Position numbers and translations under genes: made by a program
Shown here: in pieces, positions 9,450 through 18,006 of the stretch
Numbering within the stretch: the stretch's first letter is position 1
Layout of the letters: the number at the start of each line of letters is the position of its first letter
The notes under the pieces: generated by a model
Database searches by the model: none
What the model saw: the letters and a program-made list of their open reading frames with translations, nothing else
What the model was told of the DNA's origin: nothing
Assembly (NCBI RefSeq): GCF_000422305.1
Contig: NZ_KE383816.1
Location: forward strand, 298,566 to 362,565
Origin: Luteimonas mephitis DSM 12574
GTDB taxonomy: Bacteria > Pseudomonadota > Gammaproteobacteria > Xanthomonadales > Xanthomonadaceae
Length of the DNA: 64,000 nucleotides
Direction: 5' to 3'

Positions 9450-10255
9450 TGGAACAGTCCTCCGCTGCCCGCGCCGGCCTGCGGCAGCGCCACCACCAGC
9501 GACGGCCAGCTGCGGCCGTCGGCGTCGACGATGTCGATCGAAACCTGCAGCGGCAGCTGGCCGGGCGATTCCCACTGGTCCCGCCATTCGCCCAGCGCGT
9601 TGTCCTGGTCGAGCCCGCGGTAGCGGAAACGCACCTCGGACAGTCCGGCGGCCAGTGTTTCCGGCGGCCGCGGCCGGCGCTCGGGCAGCAGCTGCGCACC
9701 GGCGACCATGGTGAACGACACCGCCAGCCGATGGCTGGCGCCATCGTCGAACAGCTCCACGTCGTGCAGGTGCGGGCCGCCGCGGCCGAGGTAGTCGGGC
9801 AGGTCGGCAACGAAGCGCATGCGCGTGGGCTCGCCGATGAAGCGGATCTGCTCGCCGGTGTCGGGCAGGGTTTCGAAGCCGATCGGCAGCGCCGAGGCGA
9901 TGCGTCGGCGCAGGAACCCCTCGACGGCGCGCATCCGCTCGCTGCGCTGCGACAGCTCTTCGCCGCGCTGCGCGGTGGCGGTGGCCGCGCGCACGGTGGC
10001 GAAGGCGAGCGCGAGCCCCGCGGCGAGCAGCGCGGTCGCCAACAGCACTTCGACCAGTGTGAAGCCCCGCCCCCGCGAACGCACCGACCTGGCACCGATG
10101 ATGCCCCGTCCCCGCGAGCTGACCGACACGACATCAATGATGCCGTCGGAACCGCTTGCACCAAAAAATCGCCGGGGCCTTGCGTCCTGTAGCCGCTCCC
10201 ACGGGGACTGCTCCCGCAAAGCTCGCGATTCCCGCCCGCCGGTCCGCGTCGTCAT
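9446..10255 (-). CDS. gspJ: Minor pseudopilin GspJ (XpsJ) with repeat-expanded leader
   Basis: 269 residues from the ATG at 10255. This start has GGAGG four bases upstream and an ATGA overlap with the stop of gspI, so it is well supported. The class III cleavage motif GFTLVEVLLA comes only after about 64 residues; leaders are normally 5-20. The extra part contains two 13-residue repeats of the type GIIxxxxVxSRGR. An in-frame GTG at 10084 would give a normal 7-residue leader (MRSRGRG) and a 212-residue protein; either start could be used. The body after cleavage is an ordinary GspJ. Confidence 0.85.
   Translation of the reverse strand: MTTRTGGRESRALREQSPWERLQDARPRRFFGASGSDGIIDVVSVSSRGRGIIGARSVRSRGRGFTLVEVLLATALLAAGLALAFATVRAATATAQRGEELSQRSERMRAVEGFLRRRIASALPIGFETLPDTGEQIRFIGEPTRMRFVADLPDYLGRGGPHLHDVELFDDGASHRLAVSFTMVAGAQLLPERRPRPPETLAAGLSEVRFRYRGLDQDNALGEWRDQWESPGQLPLQVSIDIVDADGRSWPSLVVALPQAGAGSGGLFQ
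10082..10172 (-). repeat. 39-bp repeat array in gspJ leader (two units plus head motif)
   Basis: Read on the gspJ strand: a head motif encoding FFGASGSD, then two 39-bp units, each starting GGCATCAT and ending in a TCGCGG-rich segment. The second unit runs directly into GGCTTC, the Gly-Phe of the cleavage site. Units are 13 codons, so copy number does not change the frame. The same family occurs in the gspI and gspH leaders. Confidence 0.9.
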
Positions 10256-10857
10256 AACGCCTCCGGCTGCGCCAGCCGCAGCGACTGCAGGTCAAGGCGC
10301 TGGCGCGGGCCGCCGTCGCCCCATTCCACGCGCAGCTCCAGCAGCATCAGCCGCGGCGCACCCGGCTCGATCGTGTCGCGCGCGCGCCGGGTAGGGTCGA
10401 CGTAGGGATCGATGCTCAGGTGCCAGCGATAGCGGCCGCCTTCGAACTCGCCGTCGCGATCGCCCGGCCGCAGCGCCTCGCCGACGCCCACCTGGTCGAG
10501 CAGCGACTGCGCATGCATCGCCGCTCGTCCGGCATCGGCGGACGCACGCACCTCGCGCGTCGACCCCGACAGCGTGCCCAGCAGCAGCGTCAGCGCCAGC
10601 GCCAGCACCGCGAAGGCGATGATGACTTCGAGCAGGGTGAAGCCCCGCTCCCGCGAACGCACCGACCTGGCACCAATGATGCCCTGCCCCCGCGAACCAA
10701 CCGGTACGACATCAATGATGCCCCGCCCCCGCGAGCCGGCCGGTATGGCCGCAATGATGCCGTCGGAACGGCTTGCGCCAATGAATCGCCTGGGCTTTTC
10801 CGCACCGTGCCGCCAACAATGTCGCAGGGTTGACGTCGGTCCGTCTGGTTGAATCAT
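10252..10857 (-). CDS. gspI: Minor pseudopilin GspI (XpsI) with repeat-expanded leader
   Basis: 201 residues from the ATG at 10857 (no clear Shine-Dalgarno), or 136 residues from an in-frame GTG at 10662, the usual size for GspI. The cleavage motif GFTLLEVIIAFAVLAL follows a long leader with three 13-residue repeats (IIAAIPAGSRGRG, IIDVVPVGSRGQG, IIGARSVRSRERG). GspI nucleates the pseudopilus tip with J and K. The stop overlaps the gspJ start (ATGA). If the GTG is the real start, the repeats are an untranslated leader. Confidence 0.8.
   Translation of the reverse strand: MIQPDGPTSTLRHCWRHGAEKPRRFIGASRSDGIIAAIPAGSRGRGIIDVVPVGSRGQGIIGARSVRSRERGFTLLEVIIAFAVLALALTLLLGTLSGSTREVRASADAGRAAMHAQSLLDQVGVGEALRPGDRDGEFEGGRYRWHLSIDPYVDPTRRARDTIEPGAPRLMLLELRVEWGDGGPRQRLDLQSLRLAQPEAL
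10660..10790 (-). repeat. 39-bp repeat array in gspI leader (three units plus head motif)
   Basis: Three tandem 39-bp units preceded by a head motif encoding RRFIGASRSD (coding strand CGATTCATTGGCGCAAGCC). The units differ mainly in codons 3-8. A GTG in the last unit lies seven codons before the cleavage site. The 3' unit of gspI and that of gspJ are nearly identical at DNA level. Confidence 0.9.
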
Positions 10858-10916
10858 TGCGAGCCGATGACGGGCCAAGACGCGTCTTGCGCCAGTCCCC
10901 GGTTTCCAGCCCCCAC

Positions 10917-11516
10917 TCACGGCCCACGCTCCGCGCGCTTCAGCGTCACCTCTCCGGTCAGCCAGGCCACGTCGACGTTCCACGCCGTGCTGCCGCTGCC
11001 CAACTGCACGCGGCCGCCGGTGGACGCGCCGTCGTCGAAGAACACGATCGCGCCCACGCCCGCCTCCGGCTGCACCTGGCGCGCGCCGGTGAAGTTGACA
11101 TCGAGCGCGGCGGGAATCTTGCCGTGGCGTCCGTTCGGCGCCTGCCAGGCGTGTCCGCGCGGGTCGATCGTGAAACGCTGCGGTACCCCGCTCGCGATCG
11201 CCTGCGCGCGGGTGTAGCGCAGGTTGGCGGCGATCTGCTTGCTGCTCGACTGCAGCTGCATGCGCTGGGTGCCGCCGGTGGTGGCCATCGCGCCGAGCAG
11301 CACCGCGGCGGCAATGATCACCATCACCACCACCATTTCCAGCAGGGTGAAACCGCACTGCGCTGAACGCACCGGCGCGGCAGCAATGATGCCTCGCGCC
11401 CTGTTGCCTTCCGAGGTTGCGGAAACAATCCCGTCGGAACGGCTTGCGCGAATGAATCGCCAGGTTCCGGGAGGCCGACCGGCAGTCGAAGGCTCGGCGC
11501 GAAACGGACGCGTCAT
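10917..11516 (-). CDS. gspH: Minor pseudopilin GspH (XpsH) with repeat-expanded leader
   Basis: 199 residues from the ATG at 11516, or 151 from an in-frame GTG at 11372 that gives the leader MRSAQCG. The cleavage motif GFTLLEMVVVMVIIAAAVLL is canonical, including Glu at +5. The C-terminal part (AQAIASGVPQRFTIDPRGHAW) is GspH-like. The leader has the head motif RFIRASRSDG and two diverged 13-residue units. The gene lies 40 bp after gspG and 59 bp before the ATG of gspI. Neither start has a good Shine-Dalgarno. Confidence 0.8.
   Translation of the reverse strand: MTRPFRAEPSTAGRPPGTWRFIRASRSDGIVSATSEGNRARGIIAAAPVRSAQCGFTLLEMVVVMVIIAAAVLLGAMATTGGTQRMQLQSSSKQIAANLRYTRAQAIASGVPQRFTIDPRGHAWQAPNGRHGKIPAALDVNFTGARQVQPEAGVGAIVFFDDGASTGGRVQLGSGSTAWNVDVAWLTGEVTLKRAERGP
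11370..11460 (-). repeat. Diverged 39-bp repeat array in gspH leader
   Basis: Head motif (coding strand CGATTCATTCGCGCAAGCC, encoding RFIRAS) and two diverged units. It shares position, head and phase with the arrays in gspI and gspJ but differs more in the repeat bodies, suggesting an older insertion. Confidence 0.8.
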
Positions 11517-11555
11517 CGCTGATTCAACGCACCTTGTTCGCGCAACGCCTGCACA

Positions 11556-11990
11556 TCACTCGTACTTGATGTCGGCGTCGACGCTGGTGCCGCCATCCTT
11601 GCGGTCGGCGCCCAGGCTGATCAGGTCGAAGCCGCGATTGTCGCCCGGCACCCGGTACAGGTAAGGCGTGCCCCATGGATCCTTGAGCGCCGCCTCCTTC
11701 GCGTACGGGCCAAGCCAGCCGCTGACGTTCGCCGGTTGCCTGACCAGGTCCTCCAGCGAATTCGGCAGGCTGCCGGTGTCCATCTGGTAGGACTCGACCT
11801 GCTGCGCCAGCGTTTGCACCTGCGCCCTTGCCAGGTTGTGGTTGGCGCGATCGCCGCCGCCGAGAATCTTGGTGGCCGCGAAGGCGACGATGCCGCCGAT
11901 CAGCACGGTGACGATGATGATCTCGATCAGGCTGAAGCCCGCCTGCGCGGCGGGGCGCGGGGAGCGGGTGATGGAACGCTTGTTGCGCAT
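11556..11990 (-). CDS. gspG: Major pseudopilin GspG (XpsG)
   Basis: 144 residues. It is the main subunit of the type II pseudopilus. The leader of about 18 residues ([17 protein letters not shown]) is followed by [19 protein letters not shown], with Glu at +5. The conserved end has [14 protein letters not shown] and [14 protein letters not shown], which includes the calcium-site region. The ATG at 11990 has AGGAGG ten bases upstream, the best ribosome site in the operon. Its leader has no 39-bp repeats, unlike the next three pseudopilins. Confidence 0.95.
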   Translation of the reverse strand: MRNKRSITRSPRPAAQAGFSLIEIIIVTVLIGGIVAFAATKILGGGDRANHNLARAQVQTLAQQVESYQMDTGSLPNSLEDLVRQPANVSGWLGPYAKEAALKDPWGTPYLYRVPGDNRGFDLISLGADRKDGGTSVDADIKYE

Positions 11991-12094
11991 GGTGGGGATT
12001 CCTCCTCTTTTGCGGATGTGCCTGCAGGTCATTCTGGACGACCGCGCGGATGTCCCGCGGTCCGGTGGTCCCGCGGGAGCGGGGCTTGCGTCCA

Positions 12095-13312
12095 TCAGGA
12101 AATCGAATTGGTCAGGTCGTAGATCGGGATCAGCACCGCCAGGATCACCGCGCCCACGATCCCGGCCAGCAGCAGCGTGATCACCGGCACCAGCGCGGCG
12201 AGCATGCGGTCCAGCGCCTGCCCGGTTTCCTGTTCGAAGGTATCGGCGGTCTTGAGCAGCATGGTGTCGAGCGCGCCCGACTCCTCGCCCACCTGGATCA
12301 TCTGCAGCGCCAGGCGCGGGAAGCGCTTGCCCTTGGCCAGCGCGGTCGACAGGCCAACGCCGTTCTTCACGTCCTCGGCCGCGGCGGCGACGTCGCTGGC
12401 CAGCGAGCGGTTGAGCAGCACGTTCCGGCCGATGCCGATCGCGGTCAGCAATGGCACGCCGTTCTTCAGCAGCGTCCCCAGCGTGCGCATCAAGCGGGCG
12501 GTATCGAGCTTGGCGACCAGCGAGCCGGCGAGCTTGCGGCCGAGGATCCATTCGTCCAGTCGCGCGCGGAAGGCGGGATCGCGGCGCTTGCGGTCGAACC
12601 ACCACAGCAGCAGCGCAGGCACCGCCAGCACCACGATCCACCAGTCGCGCACGAACAGGCCCAGGCCGAGCACGAGCCTGGTGAACCACGGCATCGGCGC
12701 GTCCAGGCTCTCGTACATCGCGGCGAACTGCGGCACCACATAGCCGAGCAGGAACAGCAGCGAGCCGCCCACCATCACCAGCAGGATCGCCGGATAGATC
12801 AGCGCGTTGACCACGCGCCCGCGCAGCGCGTTGCTGCGCTCGTAGTAGTCTGCCAGCCGCTGCAGAGTGTCGTGCAGGCTGCCGCCGGCCTCGCCGGCGC
12901 GTACCATGTTGATGTACAGGCGCGAGAACGCGCCGTGCTGGCGTTCCAGCGCGGTGGACAGCGACGCGCCTCCGCGCACCGCGTCGCGGATGTCGGTCAC
13001 GGTGCGCCGCGCGGTTTCGTCTTCCGGCAGTTCGAGCAGGATCGTCAGCGCGCGATCCAGCGGCTGGCCTGCGCCGAGCAGGGTCGCCAGCTGCTGGGTG
13101 AACTGCACCAGTCGCTGGCCTGCGAACGACTTCGGCTTGAACAGCGCCCGCCACGCCGGCTCGCCGCCGCCTTCGCTGGCCAGCCTGGCCTCGATCGGCA
13201 GATGCCCCTGTTCCTGCAGCCGCAGGACCACCTCGGCGTCGCTGGCGGCTTCCATCTGGCCGTTGAGCGCCTCGCCGCGGGTGTTGAGCGCCTTGTAGTG
13301 GTAGAGGGGCAT
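12095..13312 (-). CDS. gspF: Type II secretion inner-membrane platform protein GspF (XpsF)
   Basis: 405 residues. It is a polytopic platform protein with two GspF domains. The N-terminus is canonical ([17 protein letters not shown]), followed by [20 protein letters not shown] and membrane helices near residues 170-245 and 375-405. The ATG at 13312 is chosen from the conserved N-terminus. The bases just upstream are a pyrimidine-rich heptamer array with no Shine-Dalgarno. The frame also runs open back through the array to a TTG at 13507, so an N-terminally extended form is possible. Confidence 0.9.
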   Translation of the reverse strand: MPLYHYKALNTRGEALNGQMEAASDAEVVLRLQEQGHLPIEARLASEGGGEPAWRALFKPKSFAGQRLVQFTQQLATLLGAGQPLDRALTILLELPEDETARRTVTDIRDAVRGGASLSTALERQHGAFSRLYINMVRAGEAGGSLHDTLQRLADYYERSNALRGRVVNALIYPAILLVMVGGSLLFLLGYVVPQFAAMYESLDAPMPWFTRLVLGLGLFVRDWWIVVLAVPALLLWWFDRKRRDPAFRARLDEWILGRKLAGSLVAKLDTARLMRTLGTLLKNGVPLLTAIGIGRNVLLNRSLASDVAAAAEDVKNGVGLSTALAKGKRFPRLALQMIQVGEESGALDTMLLKTADTFEQETGQALDRMLAALVPVITLLLAGIVGAVILAVLIPIYDLTNSIS

Positions 13313-13317
13313 GGAAT

Positions 13318-13464
13318 GGGGATTGGGGATTGGGGATTGGGGATTGGGGATTGGGGATTGGGGATTGGGGATCGGGAATCGGGAATCGGGAATCGGGAAT
13401 CGGGAATCGGGAATCGGGAATCGGGAATCGGGAATCGGGAATCGGGAATCGGGAATCGGGAATC
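13318..13464 (-). repeat. 21-unit heptamer array upstream of gspF
   Basis: On the plus strand: 7 copies of GGGGATT, 1 GGGGATC and 13 GGGAATC, with no interruption (147 bp). On the gspF strand it reads GATTCCC/AATCCCC. It ends five bases before the gspF ATG. The unit is not a multiple of three and contains no stop in any frame on the gspF strand. It fills half of the 293-bp gspE-gspF gap in an otherwise tightly packed operon. Confidence 0.98.
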
Positions 13465-13605
13465 GGGAAAGGCTATCGCTCCTGGTGGTCAGCCCCGCGG
13501 CGTTCAACAGACGACAGTCTGGTCACGCGGGGATGACAGCGAAGCCTGCGCCTTGGCGGGAATGGCGGAGCAACAGAGCCCTCGCGGATTGCTGGATGGC
13601 GCGCA

Positions 13606-15363
13606 TCACGCGTCCTCCGTCACCCGCAGCACCTCCTCGATCGTCGTCTCGCCCGCCAGCGCCTTGGCGATGCCATCCTCGTACATCGTGCGCATGCCGG
13701 CCTGGCGAGCGATCTGCTCGAGTTCGCCCATGCCGGCGTGGCGCATCACCGCGCGGCGCAGCTCGTCGTTCATCACCAGGAATTCCATGATCGTGGTGCG
13801 GCCCAGGTACCCCGTGGGCGCGATCGCCGAGCCGACCGGGCGATACAGGAAGATCTCGCCCTCGGGCTGGTAGCGGCGCAGGCCGAATTTCTCGATTTCC
13901 TCCGGCGAGGCCGGGTAGCGCTCGGCGTGGGTACGCTCCAGCCGGCGCACCAGGCGCTGGGCGAGGATGCCGTTGATGGTGGACGTGAGCAGGTAGTCCT
14001 CGACGCCCATGTCGAGCATGCGGGTGATGCCGCCGGCGGCGTTGTTGGTGTGCAGCGTGCTGAGCACCAGGTGGCCGGTGAGCGCGGACTGGATCGCGAT
14101 GCGCGCGGTCTCGAGGTCGCGCATTTCGCCGATCATGATGATGTCGGGATCCTGGCGGACGATGCTGCGCAGCGCGTTGGCGAAGTCCAGCCCGATCTGC
14201 GGCTTGGCCTGGATCTGGTTGATGCCCTCGATCTGGTACTCGACCGGATCCTCGACTGTGATGATCTTGACGTCGCTGGTGTTGAGCTTGCTCAGCGCGG
14301 TGTACAGCGTGGTGGTCTTGCCCGAACCGGTGGGGCCGGTGACCAGCAGGATCCCGTGCGGCTGCTCCAGCACCTTCTGGAACTGCGGCAGGAAGTGGTC
14401 GGTGAAGCCGAGCCGGTGGAAGTCGAACACCACCGTCTCGCGGTCGAGCAGGCGCATCACCACGCTCTCGCCGTGCGCGGTGGGCACGGTGCTCACGCGC
14501 AGGTCGAGCTCCTTGCCCTGCACGCGCAGCATGATCCGGCCGTCCTGCGGCAGCCGGCGCTCGGCGATGTTGAGCCGCGCCATGATCTTGATGCGGCTGA
14601 TCACCGCGGCGGTGAGGTTGGTGGGCGGGCTTTCGCCTTCCTCGAGCACGCCGTCGATGCGGTAGCGCACCTTCAGGCGGTTCTCGAACGGTTCGATGTG
14701 GATATCGGACGCGCGCATCTCGACCGCACGCTGGATGACCAGGTTGACCAGGCGGATGACCGGCGCCTCGGAGGCGAGGTCGCGCAGGTGCTCGACGTCA
14801 TCCATGTCGCCCGAGGTTTCGCCGTCGGCGGTCTCGACGATGGTGCCCATCGCGCTTCGGCCCTGGCCGTGCCAGCGCTCGACCAGGTCATCGATCTCCG
14901 AACGCAGGCCAACGCACAGCGCGACATCGCGGCCGGTCGCGAGCCGCACCGCGTCGATGGCGTAGCGGTCGTAGGGATCGGCCATCCACAGCAGCAGCCG
15001 GCCTTCGTCCTCGCCCAACGGGCACAGGTGGAACTGCTTGAGGAAACGCAGCGACAGCGGCTGTGCATCGGACAGCAGCTCCGGCGGCGTTTCGGGGGCT
15101 TCCCTGCCGGCCAGCAGCGGCAGCTGCATGACCTCGGCGCAGGTCTCGGCATGGTCACGCTCGGAGACCAGCCCGAGCCGGCCGAGCAGCGACAGCAGGT
15201 CGTTGCCGGTTTCCTCCTGCAGGCGCCTGGCGCGCGCCAGGTCCGCGTCCTTCAGGCGGCCTTTCGCGAGCAGGGCGGCGACGATGCGTTCGTCGATCCC
15301 GGCGTCGAGGCCCTGTTGGCTTGCCATGGTGTCTGCTGCCGCGTTCACGTTCCGCTCCGGCAT
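13606..15363 (-). CDS. gspE: Type II secretion ATPase GspE (XpsE)
   Basis: 585 residues. It is the cytoplasmic ATPase that powers the pseudopilus. It has an N-terminal GspL-binding domain, Walker [11 protein letters not shown] at about residue 342, an Asp box, Walker B-like [12 protein letters not shown] and the His box [11 protein letters not shown]. The four-cysteine zinc motif found in many GspE proteins is missing: the segment between EERTLVR-like and [12 protein letters not shown] residues has no Cys. Start at 15363 (MPERN) or 15327 (MASQQ); the second is closer to usual size. It is the first gene of the xps operon. Confidence 0.93.
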   Translation of the reverse strand: MPERNVNAAADTMASQQGLDAGIDERIVAALLAKGRLKDADLARARRLQEETGNDLLSLLGRLGLVSERDHAETCAEVMQLPLLAGREAPETPPELLSDAQPLSLRFLKQFHLCPLGEDEGRLLLWMADPYDRYAIDAVRLATGRDVALCVGLRSEIDDLVERWHGQGRSAMGTIVETADGETSGDMDDVEHLRDLASEAPVIRLVNLVIQRAVEMRASDIHIEPFENRLKVRYRIDGVLEEGESPPTNLTAAVISRIKIMARLNIAERRLPQDGRIMLRVQGKELDLRVSTVPTAHGESVVMRLLDRETVVFDFHRLGFTDHFLPQFQKVLEQPHGILLVTGPTGSGKTTTLYTALSKLNTSDVKIITVEDPVEYQIEGINQIQAKPQIGLDFANALRSIVRQDPDIIMIGEMRDLETARIAIQSALTGHLVLSTLHTNNAAGGITRMLDMGVEDYLLTSTINGILAQRLVRRLERTHAERYPASPEEIEKFGLRRYQPEGEIFLYRPVGSAIAPTGYLGRTTIMEFLVMNDELRRAVMRHAGMGELEQIARQAGMRTMYEDGIAKALAGETTIEEVLRVTEDA

Positions 15364-15440
15364 GGGGAGTCGACTTTAACAGCTTGCGAAACGCGCCGGC
15401 CGCCGTTCGCGGCGGCTTGGCCCGGCTGCGGTTCACGCAC

Positions 15441-15470
15441 AAAAAAGGACCCCGGCCGAAGCCGGGGTCC
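15441..15470 (-). terminator. Intrinsic terminator after the PA-domain metalloprotease
   Basis: A perfect 10-bp stem (15447-15456 with 15461-15470) and tetraloop are followed on the minus strand by six T residues. It ends transcription of the protease operon before the xps promoter region (15364-15440). Confidence 0.9.
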
Positions 15471-15498
15471 CGGGTAACGCCGACCGGGACTCCGGTCG

Positions 15499-17505
15499 TT
15501 ACTGGCGCGCGACCAGCGTCAGGCCGCTGTAGGCGCCCGTCAGCTTGATGTAGTACGTCCCCGCCGTCGGGGCGGTGAAGCGCACGGTCTCGCTGTTGCC
15601 GACACGGGTCGACTTGCTGTCATGGACGTCCGCGGTCGGCTCCTCGCCGAGGCTGACGTACATCGACACGTTGCCGCTGCCGCCGTAGGTCATGATGCTC
15701 AGCACCGCACCTGCCTGGGCCTCGAAGCTGTAAAGCACTTCGCTGCCGGCCGTCCCCGTCAGGCCACCCACCGGCACCTTGTTGGTCAGCGGCGTGGCCA
15801 CCGGGCCGCACTGCTCGGTTTCCGGGTCGCACGGCGGTTCTTCACCATTGCCCCACTCCGCGAACTGAGCGGAAGTGGCTTCGTCCGTGAGGCACGCCAT
15901 GACCGAAGTGTGCTGCGCGTCGGTGATCACCTCGGCGTCGGCAAGCACGTCGACGTGGCCGCGGATCTCGTCGCGATAGACCGCGACATCGGCCGCCTTG
16001 CCGGCGAATGCCCTGGCGCTGGCGTAGATGTTGGCGCCCGCAATCAGGCCACCCTGCACGCTGGCAGGCACGCCGGTGTCGCAGGTGAGCAACATCTGGT
16101 TGCCGCCATTGACGCCCCAGCCAATGTCCTTGAACAGCGCGGGCGTCAGGTCGACCATGACGTCGGCCGACAGCGAGTCGTTGATGAACGGCTCCATCAG
16201 CGCGTTCGCCGTCAGCCTCGTGTCGTAGTGCGAGAACGACGAACCCTGTGCAAGCACCGTCGGCGCGTACAGCAACACGTTGCCCTCGGCGTCGGTACCG
16301 CTCATGCCCGGCTTTTGCACCAGGCCTGCGGTCACCGGCAGGTTGGCCTTGAAGGTCGTACCGACCGACATGGGCACTCCGATCACCGGGATGGTGATCG
16401 ACGCGTCCTCGCCCGCCGGGATGATGCCCTCCTCGACGTTGTTGGCGATGATCAGGCCGGTGGCGCCGCCTGCCTGGGCGTTCGCTGCCTTCTCGGTGAA
16501 CGCGCAGGTGCCGCGATCGAGCAACGCCAGCTTGCCGGACACGCCCGGCACCGGCGCACCGACACCGCAGCCCAGGTTGTTGGCCCCGCTGGAGACGGCC
16601 ACGTCGCCGGAGAAGTTCGCCGGGGTCGGCGCGGCGCCGAACTGGGCCGCGTTGTAGGCGTAATCACCGACAATCGCCGCCGGCGCACTCACCGAGAACG
16701 CGATCTCCGGGCTGAGCACCAACGGTGCTTCGCTCTTGACGTTGTCGCCGGTGAAGACCAGCCGGGTGTCGTCAACCGCAGCTGCCTGGCGCTCGGCATT
16801 GGTCATTGCCGTCCACGCCTTCCCGGATCGGTTGCTCTTGACGAAGACCGAGTAGATGTCCTGCCGGCCCTGGTTCATCGCGCCCGTGGCCAGGTTGTTG
16901 AACCCGGAGAAGCCCAGGCCATGCGACATCTCGTGCATCACCACGTCGAGCAGGCTGATCTGGCTGTCCGGCGCATTGCCGTCGATGCCGAAGTACCAGC
17001 CCGACGCGCTCATGCAGCCGGGCTGGCCCAGCTTGCCGTTGAACCGGCTGATGATGTCGGGCGTGTTGGGCGGCAGGTCGTTCTCAGCCCCGGCATCCGT
17101 ACCCAGCAGCGCATCGGTCAGCGCCGAGTGGTACCAGGTGTTGGCGAGCGCGCCGGCCGGCGCCGGGTCGTTGAAGGCGAAGATGTAGTTGGTGCCGGAA
17201 GACCCCAGCACGCCCGATGTCTCGCTGCAGCTGAGCGGCTGGAAAGTGACGGTATTGAGGATCTCGACGTCGCTGTCGAGCACCGAGCCCCACAGGTCGG
17301 CCGCGAACTGGAACACGATGCGCGCCTGCTCGCCGCGGGTGGTGCCCGCATTGCCGCCGATCGGGGTGGCCGGCGTCGGGTCGTCGAGACCCTGGCCGGT
17401 GCCCGCATCGAGGTTGACGACGGTGATCGTGGAGTCGGCGTGGGCGACGGTGGCCTGCATCAGGCCGGCGGCGAGCAGCGCGGTATACAACAAGGTGCGG
17501 TTCAT
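15499..17505 (-). CDS. Secreted zinc metalloprotease with PA and PPC domains
   Basis: 668 residues. A Sec signal peptide (LLYTALLAAGLMQATVAHA) is followed by a catalytic region with HEMSHGLGF (HExxH zinc site) at about residue 188. A PA domain follows (about 300-390; LALLDRGTCAFTEKAANAQ, GLIIANN). A cysteine-bearing linker (CDPETEQC) leads to a C-terminal PPC domain (about 575-668). The PPC domain is nearly identical to that of the subtilase at 18007. AGGAGGTGA lies just upstream and the start overlaps the preceding gene (ATGA). Likely Xps cargo, by inference. Confidence 0.85.
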   Translation of the reverse strand: MNRTLLYTALLAAGLMQATVAHADSTITVVNLDAGTGQGLDDPTPATPIGGNAGTTRGEQARIVFQFAADLWGSVLDSDVEILNTVTFQPLSCSETSGVLGSSGTNYIFAFNDPAPAGALANTWYHSALTDALLGTDAGAENDLPPNTPDIISRFNGKLGQPGCMSASGWYFGIDGNAPDSQISLLDVVMHEMSHGLGFSGFNNLATGAMNQGRQDIYSVFVKSNRSGKAWTAMTNAERQAAAVDDTRLVFTGDNVKSEAPLVLSPEIAFSVSAPAAIVGDYAYNAAQFGAAPTPANFSGDVAVSSGANNLGCGVGAPVPGVSGKLALLDRGTCAFTEKAANAQAGGATGLIIANNVEEGIIPAGEDASITIPVIGVPMSVGTTFKANLPVTAGLVQKPGMSGTDAEGNVLLYAPTVLAQGSSFSHYDTRLTANALMEPFINDSLSADVMVDLTPALFKDIGWGVNGGNQMLLTCDTGVPASVQGGLIAGANIYASARAFAGKAADVAVYRDEIRGHVDVLADAEVITDAQHTSVMACLTDEATSAQFAEWGNGEEPPCDPETEQCGPVATPLTNKVPVGGLTGTAGSEVLYSFEAQAGAVLSIMTYGGSGNVSMYVSLGEEPTADVHDSKSTRVGNSETVRFTAPTAGTYYIKLTGAYSGLTLVARQ

Positions 17506-17933
17506 TGCGTCACCTCCTGCGCCTGGGCACGGCTTTCGCCGTCACCTTCGTGGCCGATGCTGATGGTGCCGTCGGCATTGCGATGCGCGGTGAGGTAGTT
17601 GAACTGGCTGTCCGGGACCTGCATCGACATGCCGATCCTGCCCCTCCTGTTGACCTTGAGCGTGGAAAGCGCTTCGGCCTCGGTACGCGGCCGCTGGCCC
17701 GCCACCGGGCGCGTCGCCTGCAGGCTCTGCGAGGTGTTGGCGAGCGCCTTGCGCTCGGCGGCAGTGGGTGCGCGCAGGCGCCCGGTGGCCGGGTCGATCG
17801 CTGCCTGCACGCCCTGCTGCGCAACGGCCGCCGGCTTGGCCTTGGACAACGGCTGTGCCGCCATGGCGGCGCCGCTTGCGGCGAGCGTGGCAACGGCCGC
17901 AACGGCCACCGCCCCCATCAGTTTCTTCTGCAT
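17502..17933 (-). CDS. Small secreted protein coupled to the metalloprotease, function unknown
   Basis: 143 residues. A clear signal peptide (KKLMGAVAVAAVATLAASGAAMA) is followed by a hydrophilic, Ala/Gln-rich mature part (AIDPATGRLRAPTAAERKAL, LNVNRRGRIGMSMQVPD-like segment, AHRNADGTISIGHEGD). No cysteines or known catalytic motif are seen. The ATG at 17933 has GGGAGA upstream. Its stop overlaps the protease start. The tight coupling suggests a partner role such as chaperone, propeptide-like inhibitor or cofactor; this is inference only. Confidence 0.75.
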   Translation of the reverse strand: MQKKLMGAVAVAAVATLAASGAAMAAQPLSKAKPAAVAQQGVQAAIDPATGRLRAPTAAERKALANTSQSLQATRPVAGQRPRTEAEALSTLKVNRRGRIGMSMQVPDSQFNYLTAHRNADGTISIGHEGDGESRAQAQEVTQ

Positions 17934-17969
17934 CGCTGGTCTCTCCCTTTGAAAGAATGAACTGAGCTC

Positions 17970-17997
17970 GCCCGGGCCGGATGTCACCGGCCCGGGC
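17970..17997 (-). terminator. Hairpin between subtilase and small secreted protein
   Basis: A perfect 11-bp GC stem (17970-17980 with 17987-17997) and 6-base loop lie just after the subtilase stop. Only a weak T-rich stretch follows, so termination may be partial. Confidence 0.55.
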
Positions 17998-18006
17998 ACC
18001 GATCGT

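Noticed and set aside
13318..13464. Heptamer array considered as a CRISPR-like array
   Set aside because: The repeat is 7 bp with no spacers; it is a simple tandem repeat.
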